From: Alicyclobacillus contaminans DSM 17975 | GTDB lineage: Bacteria > Bacillota > Bacilli > Alicyclobacillales > Alicyclobacillaceae | Reading direction: 5' to 3' | Assembly: GCF_000429525.1 (NCBI RefSeq) | Contig: NZ_AUCA01000020.1 | Span: forward strand, 1 to 64,000 | DNA: 64,000 nucleotides | The notes under the pieces: generated by a model | Told to the model about the DNA's origin: nothing | The model's database searches: none | What the model saw: the letters and a program-made list of their open reading frames with translations, nothing else | Made by a program: the position numbers and the translations under genes | In this document: in pieces, positions 45,600 to 54,184 of the stretch | How the letters are laid out: each line of letters opens with the position of its first letter | Numbering within the stretch: the first letter of the stretch is position 1

Positions 45600-46711
45600 G
45601 CATTTTCCGTCCCCTCAATCCGAATTCGTTGCTGCACGATGTGCGTTGCCGCAAACCCGGGTGGATTGAACCAGGCATCCTGCTCAGCGCCCCAGGTGGT
45701 ATCAATGTTCAACCACTGCGCATGCTGGCGGTCCCAAACTCGGTTCCACGCGTGCGGTCCTGCTTCCACCGCGGTGCCGCCGATGCCTTCATCAATCTCC
45801 ACGGTCAAACCGCTGGCATGCGCCAGGTCCGCATACAGCAGCGCGTAGTCCGCACACACTCCTTTGCCGGTGTGGAGCGTATCGAGCGGAGATTGGGCAT
45901 CCCATTGATGAAGGTTGACATAGTCGTTGTACTTCTTCCAGTCGTACTGTACATGGTGGATTTCCCATTCGTAGAGCGCGTACGCTTTGGCTCGGTCCGT
46001 GGTCTGTCCGGCCGTGATCCGCTTCGACAATTGGGCAATTTCATTGGGTACGACCAGCATCCCCGTCTCCGATCCGGGGCCCGTAGGCACGGCGAACAGC
46101 GAGATGTTCTTGGCCAGAGGCGCCAGCGCATTCTCGGACAACACCGGCAGCGCCCTGCCCACCAAGGGTCTCAGCCACGGTTGAAACAGCGCGTCGCTCA
46201 TCGTCTGGTAAGGCGCGGAACCACTGGCCAACCGCTGCAGCGATGGAATCGAGAATAACTGCAGCAAAACAAACACCACGGCCCCCACAGTCAACGCGGA
46301 CAGCGCCCCGGCCGCCGTCCCGAGCAGCGCGCCGAACAGGCGACTGTTCCCCAGTCTCCGCGGGATGACTCGCATCATCCACGCCGGGAGCGGGCGTATC
46401 CAGGCCTTCAGGATGGTGGAAAGAATGAGATACAACAGAATCAGCAGGGTCAATTGAACCATACCCGGCGACTGGCGCCAGGTGGACAGCCACGGCGCCA
46501 TCCACTGCGGCACCTGCGCCGCTGGGACGTGCAGCACCCAGCGCGCCAACCATTCGCTGCCCTGCCAAGCGATGGCCAGTGCCAACACCGCAGCCGCCAG
46601 ATGGACGAGCTGCGCCGTCAGATACCCCGCTTCCGGAGCAAAGCGGCGCACGGCGCCGCGCCAGACCGACCACAGGATGAGTGCCAAGAACGCAACCGTC
46701 ATTCCATTCAC
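45596..46711 (-). CDS. CvpA-like membrane domain fused to transglutaminase-like protease domain
   Basis: 371 residues. The first about 155 residues contain four membrane helices of CvpA type (VAFLALILWSVWRGAVRRFA, LILLYLILSTILKAWIRPLP, then GNSRLFGALLGTAAGALSAL). The C-terminal part is a transglutaminase-like fold with GKGVCADYALLYADLA (Cys 286), HAWNRVWD (His 320) and WLNIDTTWG (Asp 337), so the triad is complete. The catalytic domain may face either side of the membrane. GTG 46711 is favoured by GGGAGGAG. It sits between comEA and comEC where many relatives have comEB. Confidence 0.85.
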   Translation of the reverse strand: MNGMTVAFLALILWSVWRGAVRRFAPEAGYLTAQLVHLAAAVLALAIAWQGSEWLARWVLHVPAAQVPQWMAPWLSTWRQSPGMVQLTLLILLYLILSTILKAWIRPLPAWMMRVIPRRLGNSRLFGALLGTAAGALSALTVGAVVFVLLQLFSIPSLQRLASGSAPYQTMSDALFQPWLRPLVGRALPVLSENALAPLAKNISLFAVPTGPGSETGMLVVPNEIAQLSKRITAGQTTDRAKAYALYEWEIHHVQYDWKKYNDYVNLHQWDAQSPLDTLHTGKGVCADYALLYADLAHASGLTVEIDEGIGGTAVEAGPHAWNRVWDRQHAQWLNIDTTWGAEQDAWFNPPGFAATHIVQQRIRIEGTENA

Positions 46712-46849
46712 GGACAGTTCTCCTCCCTGATCACGAGATGCAAATCGCCGTATGCCCACCACGACTGCCACGGTGTGCGGCGGCGAACGGTCCGCGCCAT
46801 AACCTGCGACCTGCGCCTTCGGTTTGTGTCGGTCGCCGCCGCGCCAGAT

Positions 46850-47638
46850 TCAGGTAGGTTGCACCACCACGTAGGGCTGCAGCCGAGCCGCCGTCGCGGC
46901 TCCGATACCCGGCACCTGCAGCAGGTCCTCCAGTTGATGAAACGCCCCGTGCGCCTGCCGGTACCGCACAATCGCCGCCGCTTTGGCCGGACCAATGCCC
47001 GGGAGCGTCTCCAGCGTCTCCTCCGTGGCGGTGTTCAGGTCAATCTTTCCGCCGACAGGCCCATCCGTGCTCGCCGACGCTGGCACGGATGTCGACGCCG
47101 TCCCCGAATCAAGGGTGGTGTCCGGAGAATTTGCAGCGTCCCGATGATCCGTCGCCGCGTCGGCGGCGTTGGGAATCACCAACTCCCCGCCGTCGTCCAA
47201 CACCGCCGCCTCGTTGACCAGTTCCGCGTCTTCCGCATGGCGGTAACCCCCGGCGGCAGACACCGCGTCCTTCACCCGGGCGTTGACCGTCAATCGATAC
47301 ACGCCGGGTCGCCGCACGTCACCATGCACGTCCACCAAGATCCCGTTGTCCGCCGGCGACGCGTTGGCTCCGGTCGTCTGGTTCGACACCGGGGCCGTTG
47401 GAGCCGTTCCTGAGCCGCCCTCCATCCAGTGTAAACCCATTCCCGCTGCGAACGCTGCCGCGGTCAGACAGAACACCGCCAACATGCCGCGCACACGGCC
47501 GGACCAGGAACGCTGGTCCAGCGGCTCACCCGTCCATTCGTAGGCGTGCTCCGGTGTCTCCGCTTCTTTCTCCGACCAGCCAGTCACCGCCGACGCCTCT
47601 GCGTTGACATCCTCCACTGCGGACGCAGCCTCGTTCAT
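46850..47638 (-). CDS. comEA: Competence protein ComEA (DNA receptor)
   Basis: A 262-residue protein with a long cytoplasmic N-terminus (about 48 residues), one membrane helix (about 50-71), a SLBB domain (ILVDVHGDVRRPGVYRL), a flexible Ser/Thr/Ala linker, and a C-terminal double helix-hairpin-helix (KIDLNTATEETLETLPGIGP, then LLQVPGIGAATAARLQP). It binds double-stranded DNA outside the membrane and hands it to ComEC. The ATG has GGAGGGG nine bases upstream. It is the first gene of the comE operon here. Confidence 0.95.
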   Translation of the reverse strand: MNEAASAVEDVNAEASAVTGWSEKEAETPEHAYEWTGEPLDQRSWSGRVRGMLAVFCLTAAAFAAGMGLHWMEGGSGTAPTAPVSNQTTGANASPADNGILVDVHGDVRRPGVYRLTVNARVKDAVSAAGGYRHAEDAELVNEAAVLDDGGELVIPNAADAATDHRDAANSPDTTLDSGTASTSVPASASTDGPVGGKIDLNTATEETLETLPGIGPAKAAAIVRYRQAHGAFHQLEDLLQVPGIGAATAARLQPYVVVQPT

Positions 47639-47822
47639 ATATCGTCACCCCTCCCGCTTGGTACCACACTAATTCGGAGGCGGGCGGCCATCCCCTGTTT
47701 TCCCGACACTCCTTGATTGCATATCTTGTATCAGACCCGGAAAAATTCGGGCTGTTCGTCCCTGTGGCATTGTCAATGCGGATAAGGTAAGATGAAGGCA
47801 AGCAAATTCGGGGGTTGTTCGA

Positions 47823-48254
47823 TTGTTAACACCAAGCATGGAAGACTATTTGGAAAAAATTTATGAGTTGATGAAGGAGAAGGGGTATGCTCGCGTGTCG
47901 GACATCGCCTCGTCTCTGGATGTGCAACCCTCGTCTGTGACGAAGATGCTTCAGAAACTGGACGAGAATCAGTATGTCACATACGAGAAATATCGGGGCA
48001 TTGTGCTCACCGCACGTGGTCACAAACTCGGCAAGCTGATGAAGGAACGCCATCACATGCTGGAGGACTTTTTGCGCATGCTCGGCGTTCAGGAGGACAT
48101 TATCCAGCGGGACGTGGAGGGAATTGAACACCACGTGAGTCCGGATACGTTGAGCTCACTGCAGGCCCTCGTTCTGTTTTTCGCGGAGCGGCCGGATTAC
48201 CTCTCTCACTTTCAGACGTATCTGGCCAAGGTTCAGGAAGAAGCGGCTGACTAG
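47823..48254 (+). CDS. mntR: Manganese-responsive transcriptional regulator MntR
   Basis: A 143-residue DtxR-family repressor. The N-terminal winged helix ([40 protein letters not shown]) is followed by the metal-binding dimer domain with EDFLRMLGV and [10 protein letters not shown]. It has no SH3 domain, as in B. subtilis MntR. Asp, Glu and His ligands are present at the expected places. The start is TTG at 47823 after GGGGG. It is transcribed divergently from comEA; no manganese transporter gene is nearby. Confidence 0.93.
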   Translation: MLTPSMEDYLEKIYELMKEKGYARVSDIASSLDVQPSSVTKMLQKLDENQYVTYEKYRGIVLTARGHKLGKLMKERHHMLEDFLRMLGVQEDIIQRDVEGIEHHVSPDTLSSLQALVLFFAERPDYLSHFQTYLAKVQEEAAD

Positions 48255-48263
48255 CGTACCGCG

Positions 48264-49001
48264 TCACAGACCGGTACGCCGGCTCAACACGCAGACTCTG
48301 TCTGCGTGCGCCACCTCGTTCGCGCCGAAATCACCGACACATTCCACCACTTCAAACCCTTCGCGCTCCAGCACATCGCGCAGCTGCGGCCACGGTATGG
48401 CCCGCTGCCGGTGGATCTCCGTCGCACGTTCGTATCGGCGGCCGGAGACCTGCGTGAACAATTCCACTTCGTAAGTGATGATGCCCTCTTCATTGATGTC
48501 TGTATCGACCACCACCACCGCTTCTTCCCGGACATCGTGCCAACCGCCCGCCTGAAGCGCCGCCAGTCTCGCCGGACCGAGAATGTCGAAGCAGAACCAG
48601 CCGCCTGTCCGGAGCGCGCGAGCCACGCTTTGCACCGCAGCTTCCAGGTCGCCTTCATTCACAAGGTAGTTCAGCACATCGCACGAGGCGACCACCACAT
48701 CGACCGGAGTCGGCAATCGCAGCGACTGCGCCGGCTGGCAGAGCCACTGCACGCGGACGTTCGCCGCCATCGCGGCAGCCGCAGCTTGGGACAACATGTC
48801 CTCCGAAATATCGATCCCGTAAATCTGACGGCAGTGAGGTGCCAACCGAACCGTGAGTTGTCCGGTTCCACACCCCACGTCCGCCACGTCCAGCTGCTTC
48901 AGATGACCAAACCGCTCGAGCAGCCACCGAGCCCATGTTTTCTGCGGCCCATCCTGCATGAACGCATCGTAGACCCCCGCCAGGATACGGTACGGTTTCA
49001 A
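48264..49001 (-). CDS. Class I SAM-dependent methyltransferase (YqeM-like)
   Basis: A 245-residue methyltransferase of unknown substrate. It starts YRILAGVYDAFMQDGPQKTW, has motif I VADVGCGTGQLTVRLA, ACP-like YGIDISEDML, and SCDVLNYLVNEGDLEAAV. The gene follows rsfS as yqeM does in B. subtilis. The TTG start overlaps the rsfS TGA (TTGA). It converges with mntR with a nine-base gap. Confidence 0.87.
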   Translation of the reverse strand: MKPYRILAGVYDAFMQDGPQKTWARWLLERFGHLKQLDVADVGCGTGQLTVRLAPHCRQIYGIDISEDMLSQAAAAAMAANVRVQWLCQPAQSLRLPTPVDVVVASCDVLNYLVNEGDLEAAVQSVARALRTGGWFCFDILGPARLAALQAGGWHDVREEAVVVVDTDINEEGIITYEVELFTQVSGRRYERATEIHRQRAIPWPQLRDVLEREGFEVVECVGDFGANEVAHADRVCVLSRRTGL

Positions 49002-49363
49002 CGCGCTTCACGCGCCTCGTCGAACGGAATTTGCCGCGCGTCGCCCCACAGCCGTTCCAAGTGGTAAAACTCGCGCTCTTCCGGACGGAACACGTGCACA
49101 ACCACGTCGCCGAAGTCCATGAGCACCCAGCGCCCCTCCTCGAGCCCCTCTGTCCCCTTGCAACGCATCCCCAGTTCTTCCAGCCGATCCCGCACCGCTC
49201 GCGCCACAGCCTCCAGCTGTGTGCTGGAGTTGGCCGAACAGATCACGAAGTAATCCGCCATCGGCGTCAATTCGTGGATATCCAATACCACAATGTCCTT
49301 CGCTTTCTTGTCCGCGGCCGCAGCAGCAGCCTGCAGTGCCAGTTGATCGGTTGTACGTTGCAT
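48998..49363 (-). CDS. rsfS: Ribosomal silencing factor RsfS
   Basis: A 121-residue Iojap/RsfS protein that binds L14 and blocks subunit joining during starvation. Conserved blocks are DIVVLDIHELTPMADYFVIC, SANSSTQLEAVA, and RWVLMDFGDVVVHVFRPEER. ATG 49363 lies seven bases after GGAGG. Confidence 0.95.
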   Translation of the reverse strand: MQRTTDQLALQAAAAAADKKAKDIVVLDIHELTPMADYFVICSANSSTQLEAVARAVRDRLEELGMRCKGTEGLEEGRWVLMDFGDVVVHVFRPEEREFYHLERLWGDARQIPFDEAREAR

Positions 49364-49447
49364 TCGCTTTCCTCCAGTCATCTTTGATCTGAAGCCGAAA
49401 GGGCTCCTCCGTCGCCCGACGGAGATGAGGAACGGTGTACCCTACAC

Positions 49448-50041
49448 CTAGCGCGCCTGGGGCGCCTGTGTCAAGCGTTCCCACAACTCGTTGCGCGCCA
49501 TCACCGTCAATGGAAATATCGGTTGATGCGTCAGAATCAGATACTGCAGTGTATTGTCGAAGGAAGCCGCCACCGCCTGATCCAGGTCGGACTCCGCCAG
49601 TGTCCGAATGTGATCCACGCCGGGGTACACCCGCCCGCGTTCAATCCCATCCGCCAAGTACAGGATTTTCTCCAGCATGGACATGCCCGGGCGTCCGGTG
49701 GTGTGATACCGGATGGCGTTGAGCACGTCTTCATTGTCGATGCCGAACCAGCGCGCCGCGAAATGAGCCGCCACCGGGCCGTGCAGCAGCGCCGGAATGG
49801 AGGCAAAACCGCTCGGCAAATCAATTTCCTCGGCAATTTGGGTCAGACGCTCCAGCGGCCACTCCCGAGCCAAGTCGTGCATCCAGGCCGCGCAGCGCGC
49901 ATCCGCCACATTGACGCCAAAACGCCGCGCCAACGCGTCCGCCATCTCCACCACGCCCACCACATGGTCATAGCGGGCTTCGGACATTTCCGCCCGAACT
50001 TTATCCATCCACAGCTGTTCGTCAAGTACCCGTTCATCCAC
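49448..50041 (-). CDS. yqeK: HD-domain protein YqeK (symmetrical Ap4A hydrolase type)
   Basis: 197 residues with HD-domain motifs: RYDHVVGVVEMADALARRFG, CAAWMHDLAREW, LLHGPVAAHFAARWFG, AIRYHTTGRPGMSMLEKILY and LADGIERGR. Family members hydrolyse Ap4A to two ADP using a metal centre, so a role in alarmone clearing is likely. GTG 50041 is chosen from family length; a GTG at 50074 overlapping the nadD TGA is an alternative. Confidence 0.9.
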   Translation of the reverse strand: MDERVLDEQLWMDKVRAEMSEARYDHVVGVVEMADALARRFGVNVADARCAAWMHDLAREWPLERLTQIAEEIDLPSGFASIPALLHGPVAAHFAARWFGIDNEDVLNAIRYHTTGRPGMSMLEKILYLADGIERGRVYPGVDHIRTLAESDLDQAVAASFDNTLQYLILTHQPIFPLTVMARNELWERLTQAPQAR

Positions 50042-50070
50042 AGCTTTCGTTCCCCCATCCAAACACGCCG

Positions 50071-50700
50071 TCACGCGCCGGGACTCGCTGTTCGTCCGCA
50101 GGTCCCCTCCCCCGCAGCGGTCGTGTATCGCCGCCACAGTTCCAACACCGCCTCAGGTACCCAGCCGCACGTGGGCAATCCGTGATTGAGTCGATCCCGC
50201 AAAAATGTCGAAGACACATCCGACAGCGGCATCTCCACCACGCGGACCTCCATGGCGGGCAGCTGCCGCTTGGCGTCGGACAACACGTCGGTCAGCGAAT
50301 GTCCGGTGCGCGCGGCCACCAGAATGGTGGCCATATGCACCAACTCATCGGCCCGGTACCACCCCGGCAGCGTCGCCAAACTGTCCGCGCCAAGCAGAAA
50401 CTGAAAGCGATAATCCGGGTACCGGCGTCGCAGGGCCCGCAGCGTATCCACAGTATACGAAGGCACCGGCAGTTCCCGTTCAATGTCACACACCGACATT
50501 CCCGGCATCCCCGCGATCAATGCTTCCACCATCTGTACTCGCAGCTCAAATGGTTCCTGCACCTGCTGTTTGTGGGGCGGCACCAGCGCCGGCAGGAACC
50601 AGACCGCATCGGCGCCAGTCTGCTCGAGCGCCAACTGCGACATCATCAAGTGACCGACATGCGGCGGATTGAACGTGCCGCCAAACAGAATGACGTTCAT
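50071..50700 (-). CDS. nadD: Nicotinate-nucleotide adenylyltransferase NadD
   Basis: A 209-residue enzyme that makes deamido-NAD from NaMN and ATP. It has the nucleotidyltransferase motif FGGTFNPPHVGHL, the VPPHKQQ segment and the C-terminal SSTFLRDRL (ISSTxIR). The ATG at 50700 overlaps the yhbY stop (TGATGA). Confidence 0.96.
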   Translation of the reverse strand: MNVILFGGTFNPPHVGHLMMSQLALEQTGADAVWFLPALVPPHKQQVQEPFELRVQMVEALIAGMPGMSVCDIERELPVPSYTVDTLRALRRRYPDYRFQFLLGADSLATLPGWYRADELVHMATILVAARTGHSLTDVLSDAKRQLPAMEVRVVEMPLSDVSSTFLRDRLNHGLPTCGWVPEAVLELWRRYTTAAGEGTCGRTASPGA

Positions 50701-50993
50701 CACTGCGGCAGCACAATCTGTGGGTTCTCCGCCGATGGCCGGTACAGGACAATCGTGCGTCCTAACGACTGCACCCACTCCGCGCCCGTTTCTTCCACGA
50801 GAATTTCCGCCACTTCGTCGCGGGTCAGCGGACTCGTCTCGAGAACCGTAATTTTCAACAATTCATGCGCTTCCAGGTCCTGCTCCACCTGTTCCAGCAC
50901 ACCGGATGTGACTCCGCCTTTGCCAATCTGCATGGCCGCCGACAGGTGATGAGCCTGCGCGCGCAAATACCGCTTTTGTTTCCCGGTCAACAC
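50700..50993 (-). CDS. yhbY: CRM-domain RNA-binding protein YhbY (YqeI)
   Basis: A 97-residue protein with a single CRM domain: LTGKQKRYLRAQAHHLSAAM, QIGKGGVTSGVLEQV (GxxG loop), ELLKITVLETSP, and IVLYRPS. It associates with pre-50S particles. Start GTG at 50993. It lies in the conserved aroE-yhbY-nadD-yqeK-rsfS order. Confidence 0.94.
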   Translation of the reverse strand: MLTGKQKRYLRAQAHHLSAAMQIGKGGVTSGVLEQVEQDLEAHELLKITVLETSPLTRDEVAEILVEETGAEWVQSLGRTIVLYRPSAENPQIVLPQ

Positions 50994-51016
50994 TATCCAA
51001 CGCCCCGTTTCATTCG

Positions 51017-51037
51017 CCGCGCCACGTCGTGGCGCGG
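51017..51037. other. Perfect 10-bp palindromic hairpin after aroE
   Basis: CCGCGCCACG-T-CGTGGCGCGG lies one base beyond the aroE stop and 23 bases before yhbY. No T tract follows, so it is more likely a processing or stability element, or a protein-binding palindrome, than a terminator. Confidence 0.7.
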
Positions 51038-51038
51038 A

Positions 51039-51884
51039 TTATCCCAATTGCAAAGCCGTGTACGCGGCCCGCTGCATCGCGTCCACCGGAGCGTCCATCC
51101 CCGTCCACCAGTGGAACGCGGCAGCGCCCTGCCCCACCAGCATCGGCAACCCGTCCTGAACGATGCAGCCCCGTTCTGCGGCCATGGCCAACAGCCGGGT
51201 GGGCGAGGGCCGGTAAATCAAATCCTGCACAAACTGGCCCGGATGCAGGCAGCCCGCATCCGCCAGGGGACACGCCGACACATTCGGAGACATGCCGATG
51301 GGGGTGGAATTCACCACCCACTCGGCCCGGTTCACGGCTTCATGCCGCTCCTCCCACGACGCCACGTCGGTATGCAGAGAATCTGCAAATTCTTTGGCCA
51401 GCGCCAGCGCCTGCTCTGGGTTTCTGGCGACCAGAAGCAACCGGGTCTCCGGGTGGTTCAGAGCGAGAGCGGTGACCACAGCTCGCGCCGCGCCACCTGC
51501 CCCAAGCAGGGTCACCTGCTTCGGCGGCACCTTCCCCACCATCGGCGCCACGGCTGACCACCAGCCGAGGACATCCGTATTATGTCCGGAAATGCCGCCG
51601 TCGCTCCGGAACGCAAGGCAGTTGACCGCCTTCGCCAACGTGGCCTCCGCCGTCGCATCCGTCGTCAACGCATACACACTCTGCTTGTGTGGAATCGTCA
51701 CATTCACGCCCACCGCGCCCAGCGCCTGCAAGCCGCGAACCGCATCGGCGATGCGATCCGGATGCACCGCGAAAGGCAGGTAGACACCGTCCATCTCTGC
51801 AGCAGCGAAGGCCGCCATCATCATCGGCGGCGATACGCTGTGGCCCACAGGCCATCCAAGCAAACCGTACAGCGCGGTTGCCAT
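51039..51884 (-). CDS. aroE: Shikimate dehydrogenase (NADP+)
   Basis: A 281-residue enzyme of the shikimate pathway that reduces 3-dehydroshikimate. The substrate domain has LLGWPVGHSVSPPMM, VNVTIPHKQSVY (catalytic Lys) and GHNTDVLGW (catalytic Asp). The NADP domain has LLGAGGAARAVVTAL and VARNPEQA; a GMLVGQGAAAFHWWTG-like C-terminal block is present (LPMLVGQGAAAF). The ATG has GGAGGAGGGAG upstream. Confidence 0.96.
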   Translation of the reverse strand: MATALYGLLGWPVGHSVSPPMMMAAFAAAEMDGVYLPFAVHPDRIADAVRGLQALGAVGVNVTIPHKQSVYALTTDATAEATLAKAVNCLAFRSDGGISGHNTDVLGWWSAVAPMVGKVPPKQVTLLGAGGAARAVVTALALNHPETRLLLVARNPEQALALAKEFADSLHTDVASWEERHEAVNRAEWVVNSTPIGMSPNVSACPLADAGCLHPGQFVQDLIYRPSPTRLLAMAAERGCIVQDGLPMLVGQGAAAFHWWTGMDAPVDAMQRAAYTALQLG

Positions 51885-51976
51885 CGCCGCTCCCTCCTCC
51901 GTCAGACAGGCCCTCGAAACGGCTTAACTATAGCATAAGTTGGATCGCTTTGCATGCCACGGCCGATGCTCGTCAC

Positions 51977-52007
51977 AAAAAAGCCGCGAAGGCAGCTAGC
52001 CTTCGCG
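51977..52007 (-). terminator. Rho-independent terminator upstream of aroE
   Basis: On the minus strand CGCGAAGGC, loop TAGCT, GCCTTCGCG, then GCTTTTTT. It ends the yqeG-yqeH(-small ORF) unit, so aroE-yhbY-nadD must have its own start signal in 51885-51976. Confidence 0.92.
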
Positions 52008-52012
52008 TACGG

Positions 52013-52240
52013 TCAGGATTGGAAATGAAGTACCGCAGTCAGTTGGCCGCCCTCAAGGCGCAGGGATACGTCGTACAAACCGCATTCAGCCCATTCCGGA
52101 TGGCACATCCGCGTTTCGGCGACCAGCTGCTGCAAACGCCCCAACAATCCATCCACGGTCAGATCACACCCAGCGTTCTCCGGTGATACCGGCACCGGCG
52201 CCTGCTGTCTGACGACTTCGGACACACCTTCACCACCCAC
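52013..52240 (-). CDS. Small hypothetical protein between yqeH and aroE
   Basis: A 75-codon minus-strand frame that ends six bases before the terminator at 52007. I do not recognise it. The C-terminal part (LTVDGLLGRLQQLVAETRMC, GLYDVSLRLEGGQLTAVLHF) looks like a short helix plus amphipathic beta strands, as in a small folded domain. The start is uncertain: GTG at 52240, or GTG at 52222 after GGTGGTGAAG. Its place in front of the terminator and in the operon direction supports it as real. Confidence 0.45.
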   Translation of the reverse strand: MGGEGVSEVVRQQAPVPVSPENAGCDLTVDGLLGRLQQLVAETRMCHPEWAECGLYDVSLRLEGGQLTAVLHFQS

Positions 52241-52332
52241 ACGCGCGCCAGGAACGCCACCGCAAAGGTGGCGACTGCGCTGTCTTACTCTAGGTGTATT
52301 GCGGGTGGCGTTCGGTTAGCACCGATTTGCTG

Positions 52333-53538
52333 TCACGTCCGCCCCGCTCGGCTCAATTGGCCGAGCAGCCGCGGCCGCTGGCTGACGCGAACGCCCGGCG
52401 GCGCGTACAGCACGGCGCGAATGTTGTGTCCTTGGAGCGAAATCCACCCCAGCCCCGACAACACCACGTCGCATCCCGCCGCGGGGATTTCAATCGCCCT
52501 ATCGGTTTCGCCGTGCAACGGTTTTTGTCGGACGGCGCGAAGGGTCCAGGGAACCAATTTGCCAAGCGAACGCCGGCATTCCGGACACGGGACCTTCAAG
52601 ATGTCGTCCGAGTGTTCGGCATAGATGGCCTCCGCCCGCTCCACCTTCGTCCGATGAACCACCAGGCGGTTGCTGACGTGAACCACCACTGGCTGATGCG
52701 GACCCGACAGGAAGTCAAAGCGCGCGAAACCACCGAGCCACAGGGTCTGGCCGGGATCGAGCTGATACACTCGCTGCCGCAGCGGATCCTGTGGAATGGT
52801 TTGCTTCAGGCAATCGCCGCACAGTTTGTCAATCACCCGATCCCCGTTCAGCAGACCGGGAGTGTCCGACACCACCTTCACGCGCCCGTGCTCTGTGGTC
52901 AGGCGCGTGCTGACCATACCGATGGTCGTCCCCGGGACCCTCGAGGCGGTAAACTGCGCATCTTGTTGCAGACGACGCATCAATCCGTTCAAAATGGTGG
53001 ACTTCCCAACGTTCGCCATACCGACCGCGTAGACGATGTCCTCTCGCGCGGCCTCCACATTTGCCAACAGGCGATCCATGCCAAATCCGGTGCTGCCGCT
53101 GACAAACACCACGTCCGCCAGCTCCACGCCCGACTTCCGCAGTTCCCTGCGAATCCACGACGCCAGTGCTTCGACGCGAACCTCCCGAGGCAGCAGGTCC
53201 ACTTTGTTGACCACCGCAATCACTCGGCTGCCACCGATGAGCCCCGCCAAATCCGGTATGACGGAACCAGGCAAATCGAATACATCGACCACGTACAGGA
53301 CGAGCCCCGGATGTGCGGCAATCGCGGAAACTTCCCTGCGATACTGGTCGTATGGGATGACGATGCGGGAAAACTCTCCGTAATGACGGATGCGGAAACA
53401 GCGTCGGCAGACGGGCTGACTCCGCGCCAGGGCGCTGGCAGGCGCATAGCCTGGAGCGTCGGGAAAATCCGATTGCAGAACGATGCCGCAGCCGGCGCAG
53501 TGGCGTTCGCTCTCCGTCGACAGTTCTCGCTCACTCAT
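52333..53538 (-). CDS. yqeH: Circularly permuted ribosome biogenesis GTPase YqeH
   Basis: 401 residues. An N-terminal treble-clef zinc finger (CAGCG ... CRRCFRIRHYGEF) is followed by a GTPase domain with permuted order: G4 VNKVDLLP precedes G1 GMANVGKSTILN, then G3 DTPGL. A C-terminal domain with CPECRRSLGKL follows. It is needed for 30S assembly. The ATG overlaps the end of yqeG by eight bases. Confidence 0.95.
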   Translation of the reverse strand: MSERELSTESERHCAGCGIVLQSDFPDAPGYAPASALARSQPVCRRCFRIRHYGEFSRIVIPYDQYRREVSAIAAHPGLVLYVVDVFDLPGSVIPDLAGLIGGSRVIAVVNKVDLLPREVRVEALASWIRRELRKSGVELADVVFVSGSTGFGMDRLLANVEAAREDIVYAVGMANVGKSTILNGLMRRLQQDAQFTASRVPGTTIGMVSTRLTTEHGRVKVVSDTPGLLNGDRVIDKLCGDCLKQTIPQDPLRQRVYQLDPGQTLWLGGFARFDFLSGPHQPVVVHVSNRLVVHRTKVERAEAIYAEHSDDILKVPCPECRRSLGKLVPWTLRAVRQKPLHGETDRAIEIPAAGCDVVLSGLGWISLQGHNIRAVLYAPPGVRVSQRPRLLGQLSRAGRT

Positions 53539-54070
53539 TGCCTTTCACCTTTCTTTGCGGAATCACCAAGCCTTTTCGGACCAGTCTGCGAAGGACGATG
53601 CGTTCCAGGCGCCGAACCAACCGCGTCCCCCACCATTCCCGTTCTGCGATGGGCAGAACCAGAATGGTATACAGTCCGCAGCGGTTGCCGCCCTGGATGT
53701 CTGTGAACAGTTGATCCCCGACCATCACGGCGGCTTCAGGCGGCACGCCAAACTGCGCCAGCGCGCGCCGAAACGCTTCCTGTTTTGGTTTTCGGGCTGC
53801 CGCGATGTAATCGACCCCCGCCTTGGCGGCGAACGCGTTCACCCGTGGCCCGGCGTTGTTCGACAGAATGCACACCGAAAATCCGCGCTGTCGTACCGCC
53901 CGCAGCCAGTCGACCAACGCATCCGGCAGCTCTGGATGGTTCCAGGGGACCAGCGTATTATCCAAATCCGTGAGGATTAATCGATAGCCGTTGGCACGCA
54001 GCTTGTCCAGATCAATCTGCTGGATGTCCGCTACGTATTCGTCCGGCCAAAGTCGTTCCAACCAGTGCAT
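53531..54070 (-). CDS. HAD-family phosphatase YqeG
   Basis: A 179-residue HAD IIIA protein: LILTDLDNTLVPW (nucleophile Asp), CILSNNAGPR (motif II), a Lys in RKPKQEAF, and MVGDQLFTDIQGG (motif III). YqeG is related to phosphatidylglycerophosphate phosphatases of the Gep4/PgpP type, so that activity is possible. ATG 54070 lies six bases after GGAGG. It starts the yqeG-yqeH unit. Confidence 0.92.
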   Translation of the reverse strand: MHWLERLWPDEYVADIQQIDLDKLRANGYRLILTDLDNTLVPWNHPELPDALVDWLRAVRQRGFSVCILSNNAGPRVNAFAAKAGVDYIAAARKPKQEAFRRALAQFGVPPEAAVMVGDQLFTDIQGGNRCGLYTILVLPIAEREWWGTRLVRRLERIVLRRLVRKGLVIPQRKVKGNE

Positions 54071-54184
54071 GCACAGCCTCCATGCAGCTGCCGGACCCTC
54101 CCCGGGTCCAGCATCGACTGCGAATTTGGTACTGTTCACTGTACCACACACGCGGAAAGCCCGGCAACGCGCGACGGACGGAGA

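Noticed and set aside
48254-48279. Inverted repeat between mntR and the yqeM-like gene as a terminator
   Set aside because: The 7-bp stem has a 12-base loop and no T tract on either strand, so it is too weak to call.
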